A program made the position numbers and the translations under genes. From Cytophagales bacterium (GTDB lineage Bacteria; Bacteroidota; Bacteroidia; Cytophagales; Cyclobacteriaceae): a stretch of 64,000 nucleotides of DNA. This document shows positions 7,613 to 16,936 of the stretch, piece after piece; position 1 is the stretch's first letter, and each line of letters opens with the position of its first letter. The stretch lies in the NCBI GenBank assembly GCA_022360055.1, contig JAKSDO010000069.1, forward strand, positions 62,001 to 126,000, given 5' to 3'. The notes under the pieces were generated by a model that was not told the origin of the DNA, made no database searches, and saw only the letters and a list, made by a program, of their open reading frames with translations.

Positions 7613-9952
7613 ATGAGACAAATATTAAGTTCGGTTGTTTTCCTTTTCATTTTTTGCCACTGTTCCGGGAAACGGGAAATTACTACGGGTTCTTTGCTTC
7701 TCGAAATGATAGACCGCGATCGACTGACGGAATATCCGGATCCCTATTACTCGCTCAGGCAGTTTAGCAGTTATGACCGAAATTCTATTGGTCCGAATCA
7801 GCCCGGATGGTTTGCCAATGCAGATCGAAGCCAGTTTATTCGCTCGGAATATAATCAAGGCAGGAGGGAATTTGTTCTTTTTGATGCCGATGGCCCGGGA
7901 GCCATTGTGCGATTTTGGATCACAGTAGCGCTGTATGAAGGAAATGGAATTCTGAGGTTTTACATTGACCATAATTCAGAACCTGAGCTGGAAGGCGAAG
8001 TGTTAAAAATGATGAGTGGCGATGGAATTATTAAAGGCCCGTTGGCTACCTCTGTTTCGGAGTTAACGGATTATCGCAAGCGGGGTCATAATCTTTATTT
8101 CCCAATTGCGTACAACACACATTGCAAGATCACTTATGAAAGCAGCGGCATCGATGAAATACCTGGCGCAATTTCAGGAGAAGCATTTTACTACAACATA
8201 AATTATCGAACGTACGAAAATGAAACGGTTATAACTTCTTTTACAAAAGAGGATCTTAGAAGCTACTCAAGTGAAATTAAGCTAGTACAAGAATGCATAG
8301 TTAATTATGATTGTAGAAACGCAGATTCATTAGAATTCCAACGAATGGAAGACCGCGTCGTCGCGCCAAATCAATCTGTTGAGATCGTAATTTCCGGCTC
8401 TAAAGCCATCCGCCAAATATTATTGAAAGCAGAAGCTAAAGATATAAACCAGGCATTGAGATCGACCGTTCTTGAAATGGAATTCGATGGCCATCGAACT
8501 GTCTGGTGTCCGATAGGCGATTTTTATGGATCAGGATATAAAATATCTCCATACCAGACCCGGTATACCAAGGTTGATAAAGACGGCACTATGTCCTGCC
8601 TGTGGATAATGCCTTTTGCTGATACCGGGATTGTGCGGATAAAAAATTACGGAATCCAGGATGTTTCTGTTGATAAATTCCAAATCGAATATTCCGGCTA
8701 TACATGGAACGACAGAAGTATGTATTTTGGAGCAGGTTGGCGGGAAGATAATCGCATCGCGACCCGGAAAGGAGGAAAAAATGTAGGTCATGAGGAAACC
8801 GATCGTTTTGATGTGAATTATGTAGAACTTACAGGTAGGGGTGTACTCGTTGGCAACGGAGTGACTCTATTTAATACTACCGATGCCTGGTGGGGAGAAG
8901 GCGATGAAAAAATATTTATTGACGGTGAAAAATTTCCTTCTCACTTTGGAACGGGTTCGGAGGATTTTTACGGATATGCCTGGTCAAATCCCAATAATTT
9001 TGATCATCCTTTTATTGCACAGCCCGACGGCAGGGGAGCTATGCAGCCCGGATACGTCGTTAATCTGAGGTATAGGTCGTTGGATGCAATTCCTTTTTCC
9101 AACAGCTTGAAATTTGATATGGAAATATGGCATCAGGCAGGAACGGTTTTGAACCACGCTCCTGTTTCTTATTGGTATATGTTCCCGAGCGGCAAATCGA
9201 ACCTGCTTCCCGTACCTGAACAAGCACGGGAAGCGGTAGCACTTAGCCGTCTTGATTTTTATCTGGACGGTTATGAGGAAAGAAACATTTTTATTGAAAA
9301 GACTCTTGTAAAAATTGAAGGAAGAGAAAACGGTTTTGAAATTCGCTATACACTGGACGGAACTGACCCAAGCTCAGGATCAAGCCTTTACGAAGGTCCG
9401 TTTCAGTTGGATAAAAGCACTACGGTAAAATCAAAAGGGTATTCACCAAAAGGGTATGCTACTGAAATCCTTGAAGGGAAATTTATAAAACAAAAGCCCT
9501 TAAAAGGGAAAGCTCTGAATTCTCCGGACGAAGGTCTAAAATATCAATACTTTGAACTGAACGATGTTCTCAACTCCACAGCGGAATTATCCACGCAATC
9601 CGCTGATAAAACCGGAATAGTAAAATCTATGACTTATCCGGATGTGGATTTACCGTTAAAATTTGGCTTGATCCTTACCGGATATCTACATGTGAAAAAA
9701 ACCGGTGTGTATAGCTTTAGCACAATCACCAATGACGGAAGTATGCTGTATGTCCATGACCAATTGGTGGTGAGCAATGATGGTCCTCACGGCGCCCGCG
9801 AACGAAGCGGGCAGATCGCCCTTGCCCCGGGCTATCATCCTGTCCGGCTCGAATACATCCAGATCGGCGGTTCCAGGCATCTGGAGGCTTTTATCGAGGG
9901 ACCTGGAATAAGCAAGCGTGAGATCTTAAGCTCGGAGCTTGCCTATTATTGA
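7613..9952 (+). CDS. GH172 (DUF2961) glycosidase with chitobiase-C-like and PA14 domains
   Basis: The 779-residue product has a short secretory leader (hydrophobic 5-16, Cys at 15 and 17, probably a lipoprotein). Residues about 30-400 form a DUF2961 domain (SSYDRNSIGPNQPGWFANAD; FGTGSEDFYGYAWSNP), now glycoside hydrolase family 172, whose characterised members act on fructofuranose or arabinofuranose linkages. A chitobiase/hexosaminidase C-terminal-type module follows (about 555-625; EIRYTLDGTDPSSGSSLYEG), then a PA14 module (about 640-779; TGVYSFSTITNDGSMLYV), likely carbohydrate-binding. It is divergent from the DUF1080/oxidoreductase operon and may act upstream of it, releasing sugars at the cell surface. 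Confidence 0.85.
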   Translation: MRQILSSVVFLFIFCHCSGKREITTGSLLLEMIDRDRLTEYPDPYYSLRQFSSYDRNSIGPNQPGWFANADRSQFIRSEYNQGRREFVLFDADGPGAIVRFWITVALYEGNGILRFYIDHNSEPELEGEVLKMMSGDGIIKGPLATSVSELTDYRKRGHNLYFPIAYNTHCKITYESSGIDEIPGAISGEAFYYNINYRTYENETVITSFTKEDLRSYSSEIKLVQECIVNYDCRNADSLEFQRMEDRVVAPNQSVEIVISGSKAIRQILLKAEAKDINQALRSTVLEMEFDGHRTVWCPIGDFYGSGYKISPYQTRYTKVDKDGTMSCLWIMPFADTGIVRIKNYGIQDVSVDKFQIEYSGYTWNDRSMYFGAGWREDNRIATRKGGKNVGHEETDRFDVNYVELTGRGVLVGNGVTLFNTTDAWWGEGDEKIFIDGEKFPSHFGTGSEDFYGYAWSNPNNFDHPFIAQPDGRGAMQPGYVVNLRYRSLDAIPFSNSLKFDMEIWHQAGTVLNHAPVSYWYMFPSGKSNLLPVPEQAREAVALSRLDFYLDGYEERNIFIEKTLVKIEGRENGFEIRYTLDGTDPSSGSSLYEGPFQLDKSTTVKSKGYSPKGYATEILEGKFIKQKPLKGKALNSPDEGLKYQYFELNDVLNSTAELSTQSADKTGIVKSMTYPDVDLPLKFGLILTGYLHVKKTGVYSFSTITNDGSMLYVHDQLVVSNDGPHGARERSGQIALAPGYHPVRLEYIQIGGSRHLEAFIEGPGISKREILSSELAYY

Positions 9953-10223
9953 GCATTTGGTTTATTTCGATACATCCTGGAGATGCCTGGAGGAGCACGT
10001 TGAGATTTCCTGAAACAAAGCCATTTTTAGGCTTGAGCCGCTGGCCGAACTAGCGTATATGGTTTCCGTAAACATTGCATACAAAACGAGATCTGAGGAA
10101 ATACGGAATACCTCACTCAGTTTATAATTCGTCTCACCTTATAATATGATACTCGAATTGCATGCATGCTTTGGCCGAATGATTCCGTACTCCGTTTATC
10201 AACACGAACCGATTGCGCATGGT

Positions 10224-10586
10224 ATGCAGAAAAATTTGATCGTTTTGGTTTTCAGTTTGCTGATGTACAGCTTCGCTATCGCAGATGAGGCGTGTGTTTG
10301 CAAAACTTATCCGAAAGGTCCTCAGTCGTCAGAGAAAATAATAAATTCCCTGAAAAAATCGGAGTTGAACTTTGTTCAATCATTTGAAACAGATCAAGTT
10401 CGCGGGATTCGGGAGGCATCGTATTTCTACTGCGATAATGATCAGGGCTTTTTACTTGTGATACTTCATAACAAAACACTTCTATATAAAAATGTACCGC
10501 TAAGAACCTGGTTCGAATTTAAATACGCTGATTCTTTCGACTCATATTATACGGATGAAATTAAATATAAATTCATTGCGATTTAA
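10224..10586 (+). CDS. Exported KTSC-domain protein
   Basis: The start was set at an internal Met giving a clean signal peptide (MQKNLIVLVFSLLMYSFAIA); the longest frame begins 78 bases earlier without resembling a leader. The 120-residue product ends in a KTSC-type domain (about 60-118): IREASYFYCDNDQGFLLVIL, then LLYKNVPLRTWFEF and a final YTDEIKYKF. KTSC domains are small and of unknown biochemical role; most are cytoplasmic or fused to other domains, so an exported copy is unusual. The gene stands alone. Two Cys residues (CVCKTYP) right after the signal peptide are in place for a disulfide or a lipid anchor. Function unknown. Confidence 0.6.
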   Translation: MQKNLIVLVFSLLMYSFAIADEACVCKTYPKGPQSSEKIINSLKKSELNFVQSFETDQVRGIREASYFYCDNDQGFLLVILHNKTLLYKNVPLRTWFEFKYADSFDSYYTDEIKYKFIAI

Positions 10587-10624
10587 ATGACAAATAGGCT
10601 TAGGATTTAATATGACACGAGGAA

Positions 10625-10681
10625 TACATTTGTTCGCTCAAGATCGAATATTTGTTCAAAATCGAACAATTTATAAATTTG
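10625..10681 (+). promoter_or_regulatory. Bacteroidota-type promoter overlapped by an inverted-repeat operator
   Basis: TTTG at 10651-10654 and TAAATTTG at 10674-10681 are separated by 19 bases, matching the -33/-7 consensus of this phylum. The palindrome TTGTTC-N6-GAACAA (10652-10669) covers the -33 element and much of the spacer. A related weaker copy, TTCG-N8-CGAA (10633-10648), lies just upstream, and a second -7-like TACATTTG occurs at 10625-10632. It would drive the helical-repeat gene about 115 bases downstream, with a repressor plausibly bound over the -33 region. Confidence 0.6.
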
Positions 10682-10793
10682 AAGATTTGACAATTTTTAC
10701 TATTATGCTGATTTTAAGTGACTTATGGTTTTTGGCATAACCTTAGACTAAGTTGGGTAGAAAACAAAAATGAAGTCTCACCCTAAATTCAAC

Positions 10794-11207
10794 ATGATGA
10801 ATAATCTAAAATTGAAAAAGAACTTCGCTGCAACAATAGTTTTAATCATGCTAATTGTTAGCGCAACCATGACCATGGCGGATGACCGAACAACCGAAAA
10901 AGCAAGAGAGGCCGTTGAAAATGCGGGTCCTCACGATTGGTACACATTAGCAGTAAGTGCTGAGAAGTGTTTTAAGAAAAAAGTGAACCTTAAGCAGGCA
11001 TCAGAATGGCTTGACCAATCTCTGGAAATCGCTGAAACCCCCTTCAATCTCGAGCTCAAAGGTGATTACTTCATAGATAACAAGCTTCCGGATAAAGCGC
11101 TCGAATATTATGTGCGCGCAATGAACACAATCAAAGAGCGTGACGGGGAAGGGGAAGTGGCTCATTTACAAAAGAAAATTTCGAAAATAATCAAAATTGG
11201 CGGATAG
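10794..11207 (+). CDS. Small exported helical-repeat (TPR-like) protein
   Basis: About 137 residues, with a signal peptide (KKNFAATIVLIMLIVSATMTMA) and a mature part of paired amphipathic helices (KQASEWLDQSLEIAETP, LPDKALEYYVRAMNTIKE) that read as about two TPR units. A longer start exists at 10770; the two adjacent Mets at 10794 and 10797 place the charged residues directly before the hydrophobic core and are preferred. The first helix contains DWYTLAVSAEKC, also TPR-like. It probably acts in the periplasm as a protein-interaction module. A well-formed promoter with operator lies upstream and a terminator follows, so it is a single regulated gene. No specific partner can be named. Confidence 0.6.
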   Translation: MMNNLKLKKNFAATIVLIMLIVSATMTMADDRTTEKAREAVENAGPHDWYTLAVSAEKCFKKKVNLKQASEWLDQSLEIAETPFNLELKGDYFIDNKLPDKALEYYVRAMNTIKERDGEGEVAHLQKKISKIIKIGG

Positions 11208-11226
11208 GAATTGTATTTGTTCTTGT

Positions 11227-11258
11227 AAAAGGGAATCTCTGAAAGGGTTCCCTTTTTT
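11227..11258 (+). terminator. Rho-independent terminator
   Basis: Arms AAAAGGGAA (11227-11235) and TTCCCTTTT (11248-11256) pair perfectly around a 12-base loop and run into a T-tract, 20 bases after the stop of the small TPR-like gene. Confidence 0.8.
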
Positions 11259-11331
11259 ATTTATACTTCAATCCGTCAGAGGTTTACTAATTTGCTCACC
11301 GCAGTTTTTTTGTCATTCAAAGCCAAGGCAT

Positions 11332-11451
11332 ATGAGATGTCCGTTCATATGCCTTTTCCCTTTACTCTTATATGATATTTCGTTTTCTCAAAATCGTAAA
11401 TTGAAGATCGATGTGCTGCAGCGCGATTCAGGAATGGCCTACTTCGGGTAA
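11332..11451 (+). pseudogene. Possible remnant of a secreted-protein gene
   Basis: A 39-codon frame starts with a signal-peptide-like segment (MRCPFICLFPLLLYDISFSQ) and continues a few residues into what looks like a mature N-terminus (NRKLKIDVLQRDSGMAYFG) before a stop. No continuation was recognised in other frames. It may be the left-over 5' end of a deleted gene or a chance frame. The rest of the gap from 11259 to 11648 shows no gene. Confidence 0.2.
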
Positions 11452-11648
11452 GTCTGTATTTTTGTTCTAATGGAGTTTGTATGCCTCTCCTGCCCGGGGC
11501 GACAAAATACCGGTGTACATAATAAACATGGCAAATGGTATGGAATAGGCTTACAACGATAGACAGAGAATAGCGTGCGAATTATCGAATACGGATTGAT
11601 CCGGCATGCAATAAATCTACCCTAAAAATATCCGCATTAATCGATCGT

Positions 11649-12152
11649 TCAGCGAATGGTCAGTTCTCTAACAAGTTTTTCGTGCGATGGGAATTGCCGG
11701 ATCAATTTTGATTGGTTTGCCAGTTCGAAGTCGTCGAAGTGAAAACCTGGGGACACGGTACAACCTACAAGCGCGTAACCTGCTTTGTCACGGACTCTTG
11801 CCGCAAACCAGTGATCTTTTGTAATTACGGCCTGTAACCGTTCGCCGGCATCAAAATCGGAGCCAAGCAAATAATGCTGCAATTCTCCATCGGTGCTCAA
11901 TACAAATAATTCGAGTGCGGTTCCCTGGTAAAAGTGCCAGATTTCATCTGACTGCAATCTGTGAAAGGCAGAAAAATCACCTCCTTCAAGAAGAAAATAT
12001 ATTGAAGTAGCAAAATTTCGACTGCCGGAATATCTGGCGGGCAAGGCATTTTTATTTATGCTTTCCGAAGACCGATATAATTCCGTGAAAAATCCTCCTT
12101 CCGGATGTTTCTCCAGTTTTAGCTTTTCAATCCAATAATTTGAAGTGTTCAT
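11649..12152 (-). CDS. DUF985 / cupin_5 family protein
   Basis: The 167-residue protein matches the DUF985 cupin family along its whole length: KLEKHPEGGFFTELYRS at the start, SIYFLLEGGDFSAFHRLQSD and EIWHFYQGTALELFVL in the middle, and VGCTVSPGFHFDDFELA near the end. The fold is a small beta-barrel; His and Glu residues in the FHRLQSDEIWHFY stretch sit where cupins hold a metal. Enzymatic function is not established for most members. It is a single minus-strand gene, divergent from the TerB-like gene with 113 bases between, which also hold a TACATTTG (-7-like) element at 12199-12206 for the plus-strand gene. Confidence 0.85.
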   Translation of the reverse strand: MNTSNYWIEKLKLEKHPEGGFFTELYRSSESINKNALPARYSGSRNFATSIYFLLEGGDFSAFHRLQSDEIWHFYQGTALELFVLSTDGELQHYLLGSDFDAGERLQAVITKDHWFAARVRDKAGYALVGCTVSPGFHFDDFELANQSKLIRQFPSHEKLVRELTIR

Positions 12153-12265
12153 ATAATTGTATTCATTACACTTTTAAAAAAGAAATAAAAATATTTTATA
12201 CATTTGATCCATTAATATATATCGCTTTCTAAGTGAATACCTAATTACCTATCAAAGATTTTCAA

Positions 12266-12676
12266 ATGGACCCTTATTATCAGGAAAAGCTTAGTCATAT
12301 CAATGACTTGATTAATTTATCTCAAATTGATGGAGAGGAATCACATATGGAATTGAATTTCATTAATTCGGTTGCGGCAAGATTAGGAATTGAAAAAGAT
12401 GAAGTGAGAAAAATTAAAGATGGAAAAATTGAGATCTCATTCTCTCCCCCAAAAAGAGAATCAAAAGTGATTGAGCAGTTTCATCGATTAATAATTCTTA
12501 TTGGTATTGACAAGCTTATTTACAAAGAGGAAGTTTCTTTTTGTGTAGAATTGGGAGTTCGCATGGGCCTTAATTACAACGCCATTGCAGAAGTTCTAAG
12601 AAAAACACTTCGGAACCCTTCATATATTATGCACTTGGATGAAATGGAGAACATCTTTAAAAAGTACTCCAACTAA
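12266..12676 (+). CDS. TerB-like helical protein
   Basis: The 136-residue all-helical product resembles the TerB/DjlA-type fold proteins common in Bacteroidota: an early acidic helix pair LINLSQIDGEESHMELNF, where the D-G-E-x-x-E pattern is typical of the family's possible metal site, then AARLGIEKDEVRKI, and a second repeat-like half. No signal peptide or membrane segment, so cytoplasmic. Family roles are poorly defined (tellurite resistance or membrane stress in some genomes). Its stop codon overlaps the stop of the converging membrane-protein gene by 4 bases. Assignment rests on fold-level pattern, not on catalytic residues. Confidence 0.5.
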   Translation: MDPYYQEKLSHINDLINLSQIDGEESHMELNFINSVAARLGIEKDEVRKIKDGKIEISFSPPKRESKVIEQFHRLIILIGIDKLIYKEEVSFCVELGVRMGLNYNAIAEVLRKTLRNPSYIMHLDEMENIFKKYSN

Positions 12677-13308
12677 AAAACAAAAAGAAACATAAGAAAG
12701 ATCATTGTCCAGGAGATTACGTTGAAGTGCCAAAGCACTTTATTAATTTCAAGCTTGATTTTTTCCAATGGATCTGTAGTGGCAATCAATGTTTTTACAG
12801 GATCAGACTCAATAAGCATATATCTGTAAAACAGAATACCGGACATAATCATACTTACCAAAACAAAACTTAAGTGGATTGCAGAAAATGTAAATACAAA
12901 TGTGGTTATCTTGCTATTTACAATATTTACATCCATGGTAAGTAATTCCATCCAGGCAATAGATTGCGAAATAAAAAAAAGTAGTCCTAAAACCAGCGTA
13001 TAGCTCAATAACTTCCGAAGATGCGGTATTTCATCATTTTTGAAAGCACTTAAGACCCTTGATGTGAAATAAACAGAGCAAATCAACAGAATTGCGCTTA
13101 TGGTAAAGAACTTTGGCAGGTAAAAACTGAAATTACCATTAAGCTCGAAAGCCAAATGTTTGATAAACAAAAAAGAAATAAAAGCATAAAGTAAACAGGC
13201 AATGGAAATAATTAAATACGAAATCGTTTTGAACGGATGCAATCCTTCAATTCTGTGAATGACCGGTCGCTTCGCTGATACCCCTGTATGTTGATTTGAT
13301 GGCTTCAT
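12673..13308 (-). CDS. Haem-copper oxidase subunit III-like membrane protein
   Basis: The 211-residue product (start placed at the second Met; another lies at 13332) has five hydrophobic segments: about ISYLIISIACLLYAFISFLF, FTISAILLICSVYF, LVLGLLFFISQSIAW, FSAIHLSFVLVSMIMSGILF and ISWTMIFLMFLFVF. The order SQSIAWMEL, then an IHLSFVLV helix, then LWHFNVISWTMIF at the end recalls cytochrome c oxidase subunit III (gas/His helix and the terminal WHF-x-x-x-W segment). No oxidase subunits I or II are nearby and the usual conserved Glu is not obvious, so it is probably a divergent, stand-alone relative rather than part of a working oxidase. Function unknown. Confidence 0.5.
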   Translation of the reverse strand: MKPSNQHTGVSAKRPVIHRIEGLHPFKTISYLIISIACLLYAFISFLFIKHLAFELNGNFSFYLPKFFTISAILLICSVYFTSRVLSAFKNDEIPHLRKLLSYTLVLGLLFFISQSIAWMELLTMDVNIVNSKITTFVFTFSAIHLSFVLVSMIMSGILFYRYMLIESDPVKTLIATTDPLEKIKLEINKVLWHFNVISWTMIFLMFLFVF

Positions 13309-13436
13309 ATAAATAGTAACATACAAACTCAATTGTAAAAAAAGGGTTTATAAATTTACTACTATTTTTTTGTTTAATCGGAAGTCAGAGAACTTAATAA
13401 GAATCGTAATTTTGAAACGAAAAAACCGGGAAATTA

Positions 13437-16400
13437 TTGAAAACAGCAGAATTCCTAAATCATTATAAAGGCGATATAATATCACAATCACTCGCGGAAC
13501 TTTTAAAACCAAATGCAGGTGCGCGCATACATATTAAAGGGTTGTCCGGAAGCCTGGATGCTATTCTGGGTGCCTCAATCTCAAGTCGTAATTCATTTCA
13601 GAGTCAACTTTTTGTATTGCATGATCGGGAAGAGGCAGCCTATTTTCAAAATGACCTGCAAAGTCTCATGCCGCGAAAGGAAGTGTTTTTTTTTCCAACC
13701 TCATACAGGCGGCCTTATGAATTTGAAGAAACTGAAAATGCCAACGTTTTACTTAGAACCGAACTTATAAGCAGGTTAAATGCCAGAAGATCTGAAAACA
13801 TTGCGATCGTATCTTATCCGGAAGCTTTATGCGAAAAGATAATTAATAAAAGATTCCTCAAAAGTACTACGATCAACTTGGAGGTAGGTAATGAAGTCGA
13901 TTTGGATTTCTTAATGAATAAACTGGTTGAACTTGACTTCGAGAAAGCAGATTTCGTTTACGAAGCTGGTCAGTTTGCCATACGCGGTGGAATTATCGAT
14001 GTGTTTTCGTACGCTTTTGAAATGCCATACCGGATCGAACTCTTTGGTACTGAAATAGAAAGTATCCGAACATTTGACCCTACTACTCAGCTTTCTTTAA
14101 AAGACGTAAAATCAATTGGAGTTATTCCAAACCTTCAAACAAAATTTCAGGATAAATCCAGACAGTCATTTATAAGTTTTTTACCAAAAAACACAAAGAT
14201 CTGGATTAAGGATGTACAGCTTACAATTGATACCGTCGAAAAATACTATGAAAAAGCAAAATCCAGTTTTCATGAGATCCTGAATAAAAGTAATCTGACG
14301 CAGATCATTCAGAATCCGGAACTTTTATTTGAATCGAAGGACTCTTTCCTGATTGACATAGAAAATCACGATATCATCGAATTCGGAAGCAGATTTTATT
14401 TCAATTCAATTTCAACACTTACTTACAACTCTGAATCCCAACCTTCCTTCAACAAGAATTTTGAGTTGATCGCTGATAATTTATCCGATAACCAAAATAA
14501 CCAATATTCAGTATTTCTGGCGTCAGATTCCATTAAACAGATCAATCAGTTAACCGCTATTTTTGAAGAAGTTGATCCGGAGCTGCAATTTAATGCATTA
14601 AACTTCAGCCTTCGAAACGGATTTATAGATCATGATAATAAAATTCTGTGTTATACGGATCATCAACTTTTTGAAAGATATCATAAGTTCAAATCCAAAG
14701 CGACATACTCGAAATCCAAGGCACTTACCCTTAATGAATTAAAATCCTTGCAAACGGGCGACTATGTAACTCATATTGATTATGGCATCGGTCGATTTGC
14801 CGGACTGGATAAAATTGAGGTCGGAGGAAATAAACAGGAAGCGCTGAGGTTGATCTATAAAGATGATGACATGTTGTATGTCAGTATCTATTCCCTGCAT
14901 AAAATCTCGAAGTACTCTGGCAAGGAAGGAGTTCCCCCTGCAATGAGCAAACTTGGCTCTCAGGAATGGGAAAATAAAAAGAAACGTGTCCGTAAAAAGG
15001 TAAAGGACATTGCAAAAGATTTAATCGCCCTTTATGCCAAACGAAAAGCGGCCCCTGGATTTGCATTCTCACAAGATAACTACATGCAGGTTGAGCTGGA
15101 AAGTTCGTTTATCTATGAAGACACACCCGATCAGGCACAAGCAACCCAGGATGTTAAAAAAGATATGGAGGTTGCTCACCCAATGGACCGATTGATTTGC
15201 GGAGATGTAGGGTTCGGCAAAACTGAAGTAGCAATGAGGGCTGCATTCAAATGTGTTCTGGATGGAAAGCAGGTGGCCGTCCTGGTTCCTACCACAATCC
15301 TTGCCATGCAACATTACAGAACGTTTAAAGATCGGCTTCGGAATTTTCCGGTGAGCACAGACTATGTAAATAGATTTAAATCTTCCAAAAACATAAAAAG
15401 TATATTAAACAGGATTTCCGAAGGGAAAGTCGATATATTAATCGGCACGCACAGAGTGGTCAATAAGGACGTTGTTTTCAAAGACCTGGGACTGCTTGTA
15501 ATCGATGAAGAACAAAAATTCGGAGTCAGCGTAAAGGAGAAACTTAAAAAATTCCGTGTAAATGTGGACGTCCTAACTTTAACAGCCACACCCATACCGC
15601 GCACCTTGCACTTTTCACTCATGGGAGCAAGAGATTTGAGCATTATTGCGACCCCCCCACCAAACCGGCAGCCGGTGACAACGGAAATTCATACGTTCGG
15701 GAAAACAATTATTCGCGATGCAATAAGTTTTGAGATACGCCGGGGAGGGCAGGTGTTTTTTGTGCATAACCGTGTAAAAGACATCGAGCAGGTTGCAAAT
15801 ATCATTATCAATCTGGTTCCCGATGCAAGGATCGCTGTGGCGCACGGTCAAATGGACGGTAAAAAACTGGAAAGCGCCATGATTAAATTTATAGAAGGCC
15901 GCGCAGATATACTCATCTCAACAAACATTATAGAATCCGGTTTGGACATTCCGAACGCAAATACAATTATTATCAACCAGGCCCATATGTTTGGACTTTC
16001 GGACCTCCACCAAATGAGGGGAAGAGTAGGAAGATCAAATAAAAAGGCATTTTGCTACTTACTATCACCTCCATCAATAGGATTAACATCAGAAGCAAGA
16101 AGAAGACTGAAGACATTGGAAGAGTTTTCACATCTTGGTGATGGGTTCAAGGTGGCCATGAGAGATCTTGATATAAGGGGTGCCGGTAATTTGCTTGGCT
16201 CCGAACAAAGCGGCTTTATAAATGATCTGGGATTTGATGCATATCATAAAATTCTGGATGAAGCCGTCCGGGAATTGAAAGAAACCGAATTTAAAGAGTT
16301 GTTTCAAAAAGAGATTGTCGACGTAGAAAAATTATTTTCGAAAGATTGTACCATTGAAACGGATTTTGAACTATTAATTCCCGACACTTATATTTCAAAT

Positions 16401-16811
16401 ATATCTGAGCGTTTACAAGTTTATAATGAACTGGATAATCTTCAAACGGAAGATGAGTTGGATGGATTTATCAGGTCTGTTAAAGATAAGTTTGGTCCAT
16501 TGCCAAATGAGGTAAAGGACTTGATCAAGGTGGTTCATTTGCGCTGGTATGCCGAGAACCTTGGGTTTGAAAAACTGATCATTAAAAATGGGACGCTTAA
16601 AGCTTACCTTTTATCATCTGATAATGAACAATATTATAACTCATCAACATTTGGCAGCATTTTAAACTTTGCTCAAAAATATCCAGCGCTTTGCAAGATC
16701 CGCGATGGCAAAAACAAAGTGATATTTGTGATCAATAGTATTGATTCTTTGGATTATGCATTGAATAAATTGAATGAGATACTGAAAATAAAATCATTAC
16801 AGATGCAATAA
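13437..16811 (+). CDS. mfd: Transcription-repair coupling factor Mfd
   Basis: The 1124-residue protein has the full Mfd layout: UvrB-like N-terminal part (about 1-300), RNA polymerase-interacting CarD/CdnL-type domain (about 435-520; GDYVTHIDYGIGRFAGLDKI), superfamily 2 helicase with Walker A GDVGFGKTE (about 588), Walker B DEEQ (about 690), TATPIPRTLH, motif VI region QMRGRVGRS, and a C-terminal TRCF domain. It pushes stalled RNA polymerase off DNA and recruits UvrA to lesions. The start is TTG with no in-frame ATG nearby. A TAATTTTG element (13407-13414) could be the -7 box. Length and motif order are normal; very sure. Confidence 0.97.
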   Translation: MKTAEFLNHYKGDIISQSLAELLKPNAGARIHIKGLSGSLDAILGASISSRNSFQSQLFVLHDREEAAYFQNDLQSLMPRKEVFFFPTSYRRPYEFEETENANVLLRTELISRLNARRSENIAIVSYPEALCEKIINKRFLKSTTINLEVGNEVDLDFLMNKLVELDFEKADFVYEAGQFAIRGGIIDVFSYAFEMPYRIELFGTEIESIRTFDPTTQLSLKDVKSIGVIPNLQTKFQDKSRQSFISFLPKNTKIWIKDVQLTIDTVEKYYEKAKSSFHEILNKSNLTQIIQNPELLFESKDSFLIDIENHDIIEFGSRFYFNSISTLTYNSESQPSFNKNFELIADNLSDNQNNQYSVFLASDSIKQINQLTAIFEEVDPELQFNALNFSLRNGFIDHDNKILCYTDHQLFERYHKFKSKATYSKSKALTLNELKSLQTGDYVTHIDYGIGRFAGLDKIEVGGNKQEALRLIYKDDDMLYVSIYSLHKISKYSGKEGVPPAMSKLGSQEWENKKKRVRKKVKDIAKDLIALYAKRKAAPGFAFSQDNYMQVELESSFIYEDTPDQAQATQDVKKDMEVAHPMDRLICGDVGFGKTEVAMRAAFKCVLDGKQVAVLVPTTILAMQHYRTFKDRLRNFPVSTDYVNRFKSSKNIKSILNRISEGKVDILIGTHRVVNKDVVFKDLGLLVIDEEQKFGVSVKEKLKKFRVNVDVLTLTATPIPRTLHFSLMGARDLSIIATPPPNRQPVTTEIHTFGKTIIRDAISFEIRRGGQVFFVHNRVKDIEQVANIIINLVPDARIAVAHGQMDGKKLESAMIKFIEGRADILISTNIIESGLDIPNANTIIINQAHMFGLSDLHQMRGRVGRSNKKAFCYLLSPPSIGLTSEARRRLKTLEEFSHLGDGFKVAMRDLDIRGAGNLLGSEQSGFINDLGFDAYHKILDEAVRELKETEFKELFQKEIVDVEKLFSKDCTIETDFELLIPDTYISNISERLQVYNELDNLQTEDELDGFIRSVKDKFGPLPNEVKDLIKVVHLRWYAENLGFEKLIIKNGTLKAYLLSSDNEQYYNSSTFGSILNFAQKYPALCKIRDGKNKVIFVINSIDSLDYALNKLNEILKIKSLQMQ

Positions 16812-16936
16812 ATTCATGGATTTTGAATTTATTTTACGTAGAGAAGGCACTAACATTATAACGCTGGAAATCGTGTGCGCATGTAATATTTAATGTGATT
16901 TTTCCTGCAATTAGTTGGATAAAATCCAGAATGTGC

